A DNA stretch of 64,000 nt from Pochonia chlamydosporia 170 (lineage: Eukaryota; Ascomycota; Sordariomycetes; Hypocreales; Clavicipitaceae). The stretch covers positions 3,348,001 through 3,412,000 of the forward strand of contig NC_035792.1 in NCBI RefSeq assembly GCF_001653235.2, in the 5' to 3' direction. Below are positions 36,190 through 48,075 of the stretch, piece by piece. A program made the translations under genes and the position numbers. How positions within the stretch are numbered: position 1 is the first letter of the stretch; each line of letters starts with the position of its first letter. The notes beneath the pieces were generated by a model. That model did not search any database, had not been told where the DNA came from, and was given only the letters and a program-made list of their open reading frames with translations.

Positions 36190-37305
36190 CTAAAACCCTT
36201 CCCATAAAGGCATCTCCTGCGAAGAACAATGAATCCCACCCCCCAACAGCGGCAACTCCCCAATCCAAACCGGCACAACCTCCCTCTCCCTCCCAAACAC
36301 CCTCCTCACAACCTCCACCGCCCTTCTATCCGTCTCCTCATCCCCAAACTGCGGCAATATAACACCGCCATTCACAATCAGAAAATTCACATAACTATGC
36401 ACAGGTCTATACCCGTACTGACCCTTAATAACGCCCAGATACTCCTCCGGGACAAGCTTTTCTATCCTCGGCTCCTGAACCTCCACGATTTCCAACCTCC
36501 TCCCCCGTGCATCTGAAGCGGATGCCAAAATCTGTCGAGCTTCAGCGTACGCATTCTTCCATGGGCCGGGGTCCTCTGTCTGACTGGGCGTTGATACGAG
36601 AACCACGCCTGGACGAACAAAGCGCGCGTAGGCATCGATATGGAAATCCGTAGAATCGCCGTTCTTTAGTCCTGGTATCCAGATGAATTTGGTGACTCCT
36701 AGGGTGCGAGAGAGCTCAGCCTCGATTTGGGACTTGGTCTGGCCGGGGTTTCTGTTGTCGTTCATGAGAGAGCTTTCGCTGGCCATGAGTGTGCCCTCGC
36801 CATCTATTTCAAGAGCTCCTCCTTCGGTGGTAATGGACGATGAGACCGGTGGAATGCCAACATCTTGGAGATATCTCCCGGCGAGAGCACTACACGTCTC
36901 AGAGTTGAACTTGTCCCCCCACCCATTGAAGTTGTACACCACACCGTGCAACTTCTTTCCCTTGGGATTGTGTTGCAATGTAAACGTAGGCGCGATATCT
37001 CTCATCCACAGGTCTAATTGCTCTCCGGCGACGGGATGAACACGTATCTCATGAGCGTGCTTGGCTTCTTTTGCCGCAAACCGTCTCTCGGCTTCTCCTT
37101 GGCGCTCCCGGTCGACAAGCAGCGTCACGGGCTCAAAACGAGAAACAGCTTCTGCGATGGAACATATGTCATTTGTGGCGCGGGACAAGGACATGCGGTC
37201 GTCTTGGTATGGCGCTGCTTTGGCGGATGGCCAGGCGAGGATTGTGCGGGCGTGTCTGGCCCATTCTGCTGGGCGGCAGAAGGACGCGAGGCGGTTTTGA
37301 GCCAT
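36190..37305 (-). CDS. Agmatine-deiminase / bacterial-type PAD family enzyme
   Basis: Intronless, 371 aa. The frame also opens two codons earlier at a GTG, but the ATG at 37305 (MAQNRLASFCRPAEW) is the sensible start. It has the whole guanidine-modifying core: WMRD with Asp103, EGGALEID with Glu161, STDFHIDAYARF with His222 and Asp224, and the nucleophile in GGGIHCSSQ, Cys360. Family members hydrolyse agmatine to N-carbamoylputrescine and ammonia, or deiminate arginine residues (PPAD type). No signal peptide is visible, so a cytosolic small-molecule role is more likely. The bacterial and plant distribution of the family and the lack of introns make transfer possible. It could instead be an old fungal copy. 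Confidence 0.88.
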   Translation of the reverse strand: MAQNRLASFCRPAEWARHARTILAWPSAKAAPYQDDRMSLSRATNDICSIAEAVSRFEPVTLLVDRERQGEAERRFAAKEAKHAHEIRVHPVAGEQLDLWMRDIAPTFTLQHNPKGKKLHGVVYNFNGWGDKFNSETCSALAGRYLQDVGIPPVSSSITTEGGALEIDGEGTLMASESSLMNDNRNPGQTKSQIEAELSRTLGVTKFIWIPGLKNGDSTDFHIDAYARFVRPGVVLVSTPSQTEDPGPWKNAYAEARQILASASDARGRRLEIVEVQEPRIEKLVPEEYLGVIKGQYGYRPVHSYVNFLIVNGGVILPQFGDEETDRRAVEVVRRVFGREREVVPVWIGELPLLGGGIHCSSQEMPLWEGF

Positions 37306-37866
37306 TGGCACGGATGAAAAGAAGTTGATGGATGAGTTGAGGATAAAGTTTTATGAGTTTATGTGTCATTGTTTCGTTGGTCGAGGACCTCGAATGCGAA
37401 ATGCGACGAATTGGTGGGACCGGGCGATACCTGAGGATGGCGGAAGGCATCCATGCTAAACTAATTGACTTCACAGGAATGTATGTGTTCTTGGTAAGAT
37501 TTGTTTGCATTTGCTGCCAGTCGCTTTACACACTTGAGCTCTTCCTTGTTAATTGATAACGCGCTAAATGTCCATAATTATTCTACACGCTCAATTCGCA
37601 CCATGACCACGACCCAAATCGCCCCAAGTTTCTTGCGCTTGGTCCTGCGTCTCGTCCGGTGACGGCCAGCCATCCAAGGAACAAAACATCTAAAGAACTA
37701 GTCGGAAATTTTTCAATATCAAGTGTCCGGTTTCCTCATTTCCATAGCCTTACCTTCAGGGAAACAGAAATAACGAACAATCTTGTCGCTCAAACTCCAT
37801 CCGTACATCATAGACACTTTCACCCAAACAACAGATTGGAAAAAACATCAAAAGACACCCACTTCT
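37306..37866. other. Spacer between deiminase and hypothetical gene
   Basis: 561 bp containing the deiminase promoter and the 3' flank of the next minus-strand gene. No gene is seen. Confidence 0.5.
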
Positions 37867-39342
37867 TTATCCTCTATTCCGAGATCGCTTATGCTCGATA
37901 TTTTCGTCGTCAACACCCTTCTCGCTGAGCGTGCCGTCATGACAAGCAGCACGAGGTACGTTACAAAGGGAACCGTCTCGATTTCGCTTCAGTCGAGGAC
38001 CATGAATTGATGTCCACGGGATGCCCTTTGCGCTGAGGTCCCGCGGACTGTTTACAATCTTTGCAGCAATCTCTGGTTCCTGCAACAAAGCCCATCTTAG
38101 TATCAGATTGTGGTGTTCCGCGTGCTGGGTTTCCCCGGCTGCCTTTGCTGATTTGACCGGCTTTGAGGTTCCGCAATCGAGGCTGGTAAAGGTTGACCCA
38201 GATGTTTCGCGTATTCTGGTTCTTGTATGAGAGCCCCCAGCGTTATCTGTGTAATTGAGAACTTTTCCGGTCGTATGCGCATTGTAGCGGCCGTTTCCTA
38301 AAGAGGCATTGAGGTTGATATTGCTTGGCAGGGAAGCATATCTGCTGTTGGCTTCGTTGGCCTCAGAAAACCTTCCATGTTCCGTTTCAGGCGGATCTTC
38401 GGTATTATCTAAAATCCTCATCGGCCGGAGGTCTGCTATCGTTGTAGGCCCAATATGCTGAAAATGGACGTCGCAGCAATAACACTCGAAGCTCATGTAC
38501 TCAATCCATGTCGTCCATTCATCCTGTCTGCCCATATCCATGTCAAAAGTGAACGATTTAGTAAAACCGCAGTGGCTCAATCGCCGTTTAGCTTTGGCCA
38601 CATGCGCTTCAAACTTCGTTGACTTCGAAATGTATCCACTCCTAGAAGGTGAATAATTGCCTTCATCGCTTGATTCCTCCAAGGGTAGATTGCGCGTGTC
38701 CTCTATGTCACGGTTGGATTGTTGCCAAGCTTTGAAACGCTGCCAATTATATAGCTGCTGTTGGAAGACGTCTTTCCAATCTATCGTGGAGCTCGTCAAT
38801 GGGTTCCTTATCCAAGGCCCTAGGATCGAACGGTATCGGCCAGGGTATTGCGATATGGAATTTGTTTCTCCAAGTGGGCAGACCGGCCGGCCGCCTGCCT
38901 TGATGAGGGTATTATATGCTTCGAGGATCTCGAACTCTTCACGTCCGGGGCTGTATGTCTTTGACCTCGTTGATGAGGCGGGTTGGGTATATCCATCGTT
39001 TTCGGCCGACATCTCATCCAAGCTTTGCAATATGCTGTCAAATTGAGGTGGGACATATTCTCCAGCTTCTCGATCTCTTTGGACGAGGTCTCTAGAGAAG
39101 CAATATCAGTTGCACGCCCGGGAAGTTGTGAAATTGCGTGCTTACTTTAGATTTTGCAAAAGTTCCCTGTTGTCTTCTTTGCAAAACACCATTTTGTGGG
39201 ATTTATGCTCCTCGTACCGAGCAAGATCCGGGAAGTAGTTCAAAGGAGAAAGATGGTGGCATATGAGACTGGCCCATCTGTCGCGACTAAAGGGGCCAGC
39301 AGTATTAGAGCGAATTGGAGGCAAAAGTGTTTCCTGCGTCAA
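37867..39342 (-). CDS. Conserved-looking hypothetical protein, 5' end unresolved
   Basis: Two clear exons: one ending at 39146 and 39091-37867, joined by a 54-nt intron (GTAAGC...CTCTAG) so that RELLQNLK continues into DLVQRDREAGEYVPPQFDSILQSL. The second exon alone gives 408 codons. The first exon frame is open back to 39393 but has no ATG except a late one that would remove the RDRWASLICHHLSPLN segment. A further 5' exon is therefore likely; one phase-correct possibility is 39468-39430 with a weak GTGTAA donor. The protein is hydrophilic with a Cys-containing ECYCCDVHFQHIG segment and basic C-terminus. I recognise no named domain. Function unknown. Confidence 0.6.
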
Positions 39343-39468
39343 GACTCTCTTTAGGAATATAGTCTCCTGCGCCCTCGCTGCAGGTGGTGTTCGTCATCGA
39401 TCGTGAGATGGTTGCTCGTCGTGTTACACTGCGTGTGGAATGCTCTCTTGCTTGGAGATGGCTGTCAT

Positions 39469-42400
39469 CACCTATCCTTATTCTGTCACAATGTAGAAGA
39501 AGGATTCGTGCGACACGATGTTATAATTGCTTTTTTGTCTCGCAAAAAGCCATGCCAAATGCCGATGGAAGACTACCAAAATGTTCCGCACTCCGACTTC
39601 GACTAGAAACGAGGCAGCCGTCGTACAACTAAGAAACATGGTTCACTCTCAAAATACCTTCCTGGGGGAACGATGAGGGTAAATACTACATTGAGGGTGG
39701 TATGGCAAAAGCAAAACTTCAGCGTCGTGATATCCGAACACGGCGAGTCACCGCAGCTTGGCTTGCGGTGCCTGTAGACCGGTGTGGCAACAGAGACGCG
39801 CTGGAAAACTTGCATACCTACTGCAGGAAGCCAGACACGGAACAATCGATATTCAATACTAGGTTTTCATTGCTTGATGTTGAATTGACCCCATGGGTGT
39901 CAACCTGTTGGTTTCAAAGATGCAACAAAGGGTGGCGCATAACCAGCGACCGGTCAAGATTAGCCCTGGCACACGGCGACCAATGTTGGGGTATTGAAGC
40001 CGATCGTGTCGCTGACAAGACAAGCTCATAACTCTCAACTGCAGTGCCGCCGTGACCGCAGCCTTGGGTGCAAGACAGCAGGGGACCGTGAAAGGCGGAT
40101 TCTTGGGAATCGCATGGGAATCGATGCGCATCATGTGTCGGAGACTGAGACACCGGTGAGGAAGCTGCATGAGGCTATCTTGTGTGGTTGCGCTCAACAA
40201 AATGCCACACATCAACATCAACGCTCCTTTCCCGGCTCTAATACTGGAGCCAATCGCAAAAGCAGAAGGCGATCCGATCTGTCGACAGAATCATTCGAAC
40301 TGCGGATCTAAACCCCGACCCAAGGAATTTTTGATTGTAACATTCTGGGGTCGTACTGTAGGCACTACACTATGCCTTGCCCAGAGTCAACAGGGAGTAG
40401 GGCATAAAAAGTGTACCGTGTATCTGGTAATACATAATTGCACATTGTGATGTTCTAGTGGGAACTCGCAGTCGGGCAAATGCATTCTGCCCGGACTGTC
40501 GAATGCAAATATCGACTTGATTTAGCCGGGATGAATCAAGCGTGCATTAGCATCCAGTTGGCTGGTGATCCCTGATCTGCTCAAGCCAACTCTTGTAAAC
40601 ATATGCCATGAACTGTATGAAGCAATTCCTCATCTGACACGAAGTTAGAAAGTTTCGGACTTGCACCGAGATGCCGAACCGTTGAACTGGCTAAAACGTA
40701 CCACATATCACGAATACATAGTTGTGCGTTTCAAGAGAATGTCAAGGTGTTGCCCTGGCTGCAAACCATCCGAGTTGCGCTTCAGTAAACAAACCATTTG
40801 CATGTCAACAGGGCCTTTCGTGAGGCTGTCGAAACAGTCTCGAAATGAAATCTGGTTGGCAAAGGGGACATCGGGGGTCGCAGTAGTTGTGGTGCCGATA
40901 CCCTCATTTAACTTCGGCGGTTGGTTTGCTCAACCCTGTTAGTTGCACTCTGATGCTTTCGAATGATGCTTTCCAGTTCTGAAAATCATGCCCGATGTAG
41001 GGATGAGAGACTGTGGCACAAATGTTGGAAAGATACAACAGCCTGGTTGAGGTACAAGTGCTCCATGAACGATGAACAGGTTCTGTATACTGTAGTAACT
41101 TGTAGTACTGTACCTCGCGCCTGGTAGGTATATTTGACGGGCTAGATTAGTGCACAGACTGACAAAAGAAACAACTCCGTCAGGAGGTAGCACTTGATTA
41201 TTGGTATTTAGCCTTGTGGGCGGAGGCTGAAGTAGATCAAGCCTTTTTGCCTCCACTTGGTCGACTTTAACGCCGAGTGGCCTCGATCCATGTTGTCAGG
41301 CTGGAGATACATACTCCATACCGTACCAATCAAGATGGCAACGCCTTGTATCGAATTTGCAGGAAGCAGCCTTCCAACGAGATAACCCTGAGCTCTGAAG
41401 TGCCCAAGACATTCTCCAAGTTGAAAAGTTTGGTTCACCAGATGTTTGACGTTGCAGCCCAGGCCGGAACGCAAAAAAAATTGGCGCTTTGGCGAGCTAT
41501 TATTAGACATGGATCCCATTGTACGGAGTATTTATGGCACCAGACCAATTACTCTGCACGTCTGGTCGCATCCCAGAGAACCCTTCTCTGCCTTCGTGGC
41601 GCGGCGGTAAAGTGATTCAAAATCTATGGTTCCTCACGGCTTAAATTGAGCACTGCCCGCTGCACTCATCACCGTTGGAGGGCGAATGGCTACATGCACT
41701 GGTCGTGCCTCGCTCGTCTTTCATCGGCAATAGGGCCAATCTCTGGCCTGGAGCCTCCAGATGTCCTCAACATCAACTGGGGGTAGAATTGCTGAAGATA
41801 CAATGTATCCACAGCAATCATTGCCAGGTCTAAGACACTCATCAACTAACCGACGAAATCTGGCGCGACTCCTCAGCTAGTATCGTGGAGCAGAGGCTAA
41901 TAACTCAATAGTATTTGATTCAGAGGCAGACAAGGGCAACTCCGCACTCGGTACGGAGCACAACGGCCAACTGGGCAGGCTTGGCTTTATGCCTCGCTAG
42001 ACCAACAGTCAATCGCCACGCAACTTCGGCGCTGCAACTTGACTGTCATCGCATCTTTGTGTCCACAGACTGGCCCATGCCACATGGTACTGCAACGTCT
42101 CACTCCCACCACAATGTCTCCGTTACGAGTCCTTGTCATTTCCACGCGTTATGCTCTCGCCAGTTCTTTGTTGCTTTTGTAGAACCTTACTTGGTGCATG
42201 CTGCTGCTATCATTCGGCCTCTTGGCTGCGCACGCCTTTGGCTTTTCTAGCCTTGGCAGAGGCGAGCTGACACTTGGTATTCGTCGTCTTGTGTTGTCCT
42301 GTGGAGGCGAAGTTGGACCAGACGGCGGGTCCGTGACCTGGTGTACTGAATGACTGAATGACCTGGCTCCTTGGTGGCCTTTGCTTCTCAAGGTCCTTCC

Positions 42401-43331
42401 CGAAATCTTCATGCCCGCCTGTGCGGCTGCCTTTGTTGGAAGTCAAGACGCTCATCACTTCTAGCCTGGACCATTCTTCACCCCCATATCGCCGAAGACA
42501 TAGGGTCTGTTGCTCGATTGCCTGCCACCCCCGGCCCTCATTGCAACCCAAACAAACTTGTTGATGCACCTTGGCATTTTCCGAACTAGGGACTTGGCAA
42601 TAAGGTGTCTGGTTTGCCCGTTCTGGGCCGTCCACGCCGAACAGGTAGTGAGGGTGAGATCGCATTGAGCGGGTCAACTGGTCGCACTACTCCAAAGCCA
42701 TGAGCTTTTTAGCTTTGCCTCCCTGTTTCGCAGTCGTTGATAGGCCAATACAGGCTATGTACATTATGTGCAGCCATGGAGGTCAGGCGCCCCAAACCTC
42801 GGATTGCTCGCTCTGGTTGGGCTGGCTTCTCGAGATCAGCATAGCCCATGCGCCAGGTGTGATGGCTGGCTATTCCGAGACCCAGCCCTGGCTCTGGCGT
42901 CGTGTTGGAGATGAAGCTCCGTGGCCCCTGATGGTAACAAAAGGGTCAGCCATCCCGGAATGCGGCAGGCTGCAAGATGTTGTTCTCTGGATGAATATTC
43001 CCGTTTGTGGAGTTATTACGGCTGCGTGTGGCTTACTACTTTGTTGTTTGACAGGAGCGCAATTACGCAAGCTGCCAGTGACAGTTTTCGACAATCTGTG
43101 AAGCAATTGCCTCCTGCTCAGAATATTGAAAGTCTGCGACTTATTTCATTTATTCCCTCTTGCCTTGTCAAGTCCTCGTGTCTCTTTTCCTTTAGAGCAG
43201 CGACTCCCGTCTCAGTCGCACCTGCCGCCTGTCCGCTTACTTCGCTTCTCCTTTCTGGAATCCTCCGAGACCCTGACGCAAGTCTCATTCCCAAGGTTAC
43301 CACATCAGGCTGTCCACTGAGCACCTAGGTG
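39469..43331. other. 3.9-kb gene-poor spacer
   Basis: Between the hypothetical gene and the yapsin-like gene. Frames of up to about 150 codons exist but lack motifs or splice partners. It contains one TACGGAGTA copy (41522-41530) and TACTGTA-like strings near 41090-41112. The right end is the yapsin promoter. Confidence 0.5.
41522..41530 (-). repeat. Intergenic 9-mer TACTCCGTA, copy 2
   Basis: Plus strand reads TACGGAGTA. Exact reverse-complement copy of the element at 1598-1606. Confidence 0.5.
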
Positions 43332-45047
43332 ATGCGGTCCATATCGTTAGGCGCAGCAGCGCTTGCGTTGCTGGGAACGGACTCGTTTGTCGCGGCCGAG
43401 GAAACTCTGTTACATGGCTTCTCGAAGGGTGTGAGAGGAGATGGCTTTTTGGCCATGCCTGTTGGAACGGTGCAGCGACCGCCAGGCATGAAGCGTGCCG
43501 CAAGTGCCTTTGAAGACAGGTTATACAACATGGAGTTTTTTTATGCGACAGATGGTGAGTCTCTTGGACAATCTGCGGAGTACTAATCCTATTACTCCGT
43601 GACTTTGCGTAGAAGCAAACTTGCTAACCGGTACGTCTCTGTGACAGTTGATATTGGAAACCCCCCTCAACGGGTTACGGTTCTTGTCGATACAGGTTCA
43701 AGCGAGTTATGGGTCAATCCTGACTGCAGAACGGCGAAGAGCCGAGACCAAGCGGAACAATGCGTGAAATTTGGCAAATACGATCCACGAAAGTCTCAAA
43801 ACGCCATAGGTCCCTTTGGCAAAGAACAACTCAATTATGGTGATCCTTCCGACCCAAAGACCCAGACGTCAGCTACGATATACTACTACGCCGATGCAAT
43901 CGCCCTGGGGGGTGCCAAAATTTCGAACCAAACATTTGGTGTCGTATCTCAAAGCAAGGGCCAGTCCCAAGGCATCATCGGCCTTGCCCCCGACTTGAAG
44001 GGAGGCTTCAATACCAACGAGCCATATACCCTTGTTCTGAGTTCCATGGCTGAGCAAGGCGTCATTGCTAGCCGAGTCTTTGCCCTAGACTTGCGCCATG
44101 CTGATAACCAGTACGGGGCTGTTATTTATGGCGGATTGGATCAAAGTAAATTCATCGGTACACTGGAGAAGCGGCCGATTGTCAAGGGTGTAGGAGGGGA
44201 GTGGCGTCTGGGGGTAGAATTGACGACCATCGGTGTTACTCTGTCATCGCCATCCAGCTTCAAAGTCGCCGGGGCCGATGCCAATGTCATGCTCGACTCA
44301 GGCACAACGATTACGCGCATGCATTCCGCCGTCGCCCAGCCTATCCTTGAGGCTCTGGGCGCTCAGGATGATGGTGAAGGCTATTACCAGGTGCCTTGCT
44401 CAATGAAGTCATCTGCAGGTAGCGTCGATTTTGGCTTCGGAAATAAGACCATTCGAGTACCGTTCAAGGACTTCATATTGGACTTGGGCGGGTCCTCCAG
44501 CACATGTTATGTCGGAATGGTCCTCACCACGGACCAACAGATCCTGGGAGATAGTGTTCTCCGAGCAGGGTACTTTGTTTTTGACTGGGACAACCAAGAG
44601 GTACATATCGCTCAAGCTGCCAACTGTGGCAAAAATAACATTGTTGCTGTTTCGTCTGGAAAGAGCGCCGTCCCTTCTGTTACTGGGAGTTGTAAAGAAG
44701 GCGACGCTGTTTTCACTGGAGGCACCACGGTAAGAATCACCAATATCGATGTTGCATACTTGGCTATGTACATGATGTTTTCCCCACAGCAAGCTAACAA
44801 TTCTCAGGCAACTCGCACCAAGGGCAGTGCTCCTACCAAGGCCTACACGACGGTGTATACCATCACATCATGCCCAGCAATCGATCCTTCCTGCCAGACC
44901 GGCGTGGTGACGACACGGACAATCCAAGCGGCAGCTACAGGTGGTGGATCGGGCGGCGATGGTGATAGTGCAGGAGTAAGAGCCAACAGCGTGAGTGGTG
45001 TGCTGGCAGTGTTGGGGGCTTTGGTCATGGTATATAATGTTTTATAA
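43332..45047 (+). CDS. Yapsin-like GPI-anchored aspartic protease
   Basis: Three exons: 43332-43554, 43648-44729 and 44808-45047, in phase, 514 aa. The start is the ATG at 43332 (an in-frame GTG lies just upstream). A signal peptide covers about 1-22. The first catalytic motif is VDTGSS with Asp89 and the second is LDSGTT with Asp291. A Ser/Thr-rich C-terminal region and a final hydrophobic tail preceded by small residues (VRANS) predict GPI anchoring. Intron 1 has two good branch sites (TACTAAT and GCTAAC); only the GTGACAG acceptor gives the correct phase into VDIGNPPQ. Intron 2 is 78 nt, in frame and without stop. Yapsins process cell-wall and secreted proteins at the plasma membrane or wall. 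Confidence 0.9.
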
Positions 45048-45983
45048 TGCACACAGCGCTCTTTGGTTCTTTCTCTGTTATGGTACATTTTTAGATTACA
45101 TACACTTTATATAGATGATAGCAGGCATAATACAGTATAAGATACCCCATACCTGGATGCAGGCGATAGATGGCAAGTAATATTGTCCGTGTCCGGGATA
45201 GTGACATGGAATATGTCATTACACACGGATTGATGTCGAGCCAGGATAATAACCGCAGTTGACTGCCGTCATCCGATATGAAGGCGGCTACAGCCGAGGT
45301 TACAGTCAATCACGGCTGACCTCTATCTCCGCGTGCTCTGGATCGACGAAAATTAAAATTCCCGAGCCGCATGCCCATGAATCTGGGTGCCAGATAGCCT
45401 TAATTGCCGGGTTCCTGCCTCCGCTACTCCGTAGAGGAATTTACGATGCAGTTCTTCCTCCGGTGGAAGACAGGCTTTCCCAGTGCTCAGACGTCAAATG
45501 ACATGCATCAACTTCTGTTCCTGGCGACCGCACATCCGGTGGAGGAGAGCGCTTGGGACAGCCAAAAACGCGGAGGTGGAGAAGAAGCACTAGATCTGCT
45601 ACTAACCAGGGTCCAACGGGCACGTCATCAATTTTGCAAGGAGCACCATCAAATAAAGAGCTCTAATCTCAGCTAGATGATAGCCGTGTTAGTTCGGTGC
45701 TACTGGACAGTTTAGACCCGAGCCATGGGGAGCTCAACGCCCGGCAATGATGTCGGTAAAATTCCCACAGCTGACTGACTGTGACTGCCCCTTCAATGTT
45801 CCGAGGATAACACCGCTCCATCGCCTAGACGTCATGTCATGGGTCTTAAAACATTGACCCATTGCGACAACTTGCCTTTCACTCTTCTCGCTCTTCATTT
45901 TTCTCTGCCCAACACAATTCAGCGGTGTCAACCTTTCAATTTATGATATTCCTGCCTGAAATTGTTCGTACCACGTCGCCAAC
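45048..45983. other. Spacer upstream of the CoA-ligase-like gene
   Basis: 936 bp with no supported gene. It carries an exact TACTCCGTA at 45425-45433. Confidence 0.5.
45425..45433 (+). repeat. Intergenic 9-mer TACTCCGTA, copy 3
   Basis: Exact copy in the spacer between the yapsin-like and CoA-ligase-like genes. Confidence 0.5.
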
Positions 45984-48075
45984 ATGGTGTTTCTGCCACC
46001 GCCGTCTTCACCACCCCTCCCAGGTTCGTGTGCAACCACAACTTGCCGAGCTGTCATCTGTCACCAACAGCGGCAAAAGCACAAAGCAAATAGACTTGAT
46101 AACTGACGCTAATATCATCGCCGACTGCTACAGAACTTCCCGACTCAATCACCCTCGAAGAATTCATCAACAACCCCCACTACGGACGGTATCCTGTCGC
46201 CGCCTCCCGGAATCCATACACATGTGGCATCACCGGATTGACCAGGTCGGTGGCCGAGGTCGCACAGCGGACAGACTACCTGGCACGAGGCATTGCGAAG
46301 CGGTTAGGCTTCAATCCACAAGAGGGTACTGAGTGGGATCGAGTCGTTTGTCTGTACTCTCTGAACACGGTTTGTGCTTCACCCACTGCTCACGTAATCG
46401 TTGCCCAAATGCTGATACGTGATGCCATTTTTGTTGGGCTGACCGCAGATTGACTACATTCCCTTTGCGCACTCGATTCACCGTCTCTCGGGTATTGTTA
46501 CACCAGCTAGCGCGGCTTACTCCCACCAGGAATTGGAGCACCAGCTTCGGTCGTCGGGTGCCCAGGCTTTATTTACATGTGTGCCTCTGCTGGATAATGC
46601 GTTGAAGGCGGCTGATGCGGTCGGCATTCCGAGAGAGCGCGTGTTTCTCCTTGCTGTTCCCAAGGTTTCTTCGGACTCGAGGTTCAAGACTGTCGATGAT
46701 TTAGTTGCCGAAGGGGCGGATTTGCCTCCATTGGCGCCGTTGAAATGGATCAAGGGACAAGGGGCGAGGCAGACTGCCTTTTTGTGTTATTCAAGCGGTA
46801 CTTCAGGATTACCGGTACGTTATTTCTCACCTTCGAGCTAGTCTTTGGCCTATACTGGCTAACTTGACGTAGAAAGCCGTCATGGTCTCCCATCTCAATG
46901 TCATAGCAAACATTCTCCAAGTCGCAACTATTGACACAGTCGCCCGCAAACAACTCGGCGTCAAGACCCAAACGAATGTCGGCGTCCTACCATTCAGCCA
47001 CATCTACGGCCTCACATTAGTCGCACTCCTCGGCCACTACCGCGGCGATCAGGTAGTCGTGCTGCCCAAGTTCGAGCCAGCGACCTTTTTAAATGCCATT
47101 CAGCGCTTCAAAATCGAGCAGCTGAGCGTAGTGCCACCGATGTTGATCCACATCATTATGAATAGAGAGGCGGTGTCAAAATACGACTTGAGCAGTGTAC
47201 GGTTTGTGTATTGCGGTGCGGCGCCGCTGGGCACAGAGGTCATCGAGGGCATTTTGAAGTTGTATCCTACTTGGCATATTGGACAAGGCTACGGTAGGAC
47301 CACATTTATTTGCCACTGCAAATTACCCGATCTAGAAAGCTGACAATTTGTTAGGCATGACTGAAGCTTCGCCGGTGGTAGTTTCAACCAGCGAAGTAGA
47401 CAGACTAGTCGGCTCGTCTGGCTGTCTCATGCCCGGGTCAAGAGGCAAAATCATCGATTCAGAAGGCAACGAGGTGACTGCCCACGAAACAAGAGGCGAA
47501 CTACTAGTCCAGTCGCCATCCGTAGTCCTCGGCTACCTTCACAATGAGAAAGCCAATGCCGAGACATTCGTTCACCACGAGGATGGTCGCTGGCTCAAGA
47601 CAGGAGACGAAGTACTCGTTAGAAAATCCGCCCAAGGAACAGAGCACTTTGTCATTACCGACCGTATCAAGGAACTCATCAAAGTAAAGGTACATGCTCC
47701 CCAACTACCAAGAAACACACCCTATGCTAAACATTCCAACAGGGTCACCAAGTCGCCCCCGCAGAACTAGAAGCCCACCTCCTCTCACACCCCTTCGTAT
47801 CCGACTGCACCGTCATACCCATCCCGGACCCGCGAGCCGGCGAAGTCCCCAAAGCTTATGTCGTCAAGGCTCGTGAGTCAGAGGGTCGTTCGGACGAGGA
47901 AATCACACAAGCTATCTGCAAGCACGTGGAGGATCACAAGGCACGACATAAGTGGCTCAAGGGTGGTGTAGAATTCATCGATGTCATTCCGAAGAGTGCG
48001 AGTGGTAAGATATTAAGGCGGTTGCTGAAAGATAAGGAGAAGGCGAGGAGGAAGGAATTGGGTGCTAAGCTGTAA
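45984..48075 (+). CDS. 4-coumarate-CoA ligase-like acyl-CoA synthetase
   Basis: Six exons: 45984-46023, 46134-46369, 46449-46814, 46873-47293, 47355-47689 and 47743-48075. All phases agree and the product is 576 aa. It belongs to the AMP-forming (ANL) superfamily: the P-loop SSGTSGLPK (about 207-215) is split by intron 3 and YGMTEAS (355-361) by intron 4. The adenylate-binding WLKTGDE and the hinge DRIKELIKVKGHQVAPAELE follow, and the catalytic lysine is in SASGKILRR, Lys555. The C-terminus ends in AKL, a PTS1-type tripeptide, so peroxisomal import is likely. Such enzymes activate aromatic or fatty acids to CoA thioesters with ATP. The exact acid substrate is unknown. Confidence 0.92.

Noticed and set aside
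42700..43101. Open frame of 133 codons upstream of the yapsin gene
   Set aside because: No motif, mixed composition and no promoter signal; probably the yapsin upstream region.
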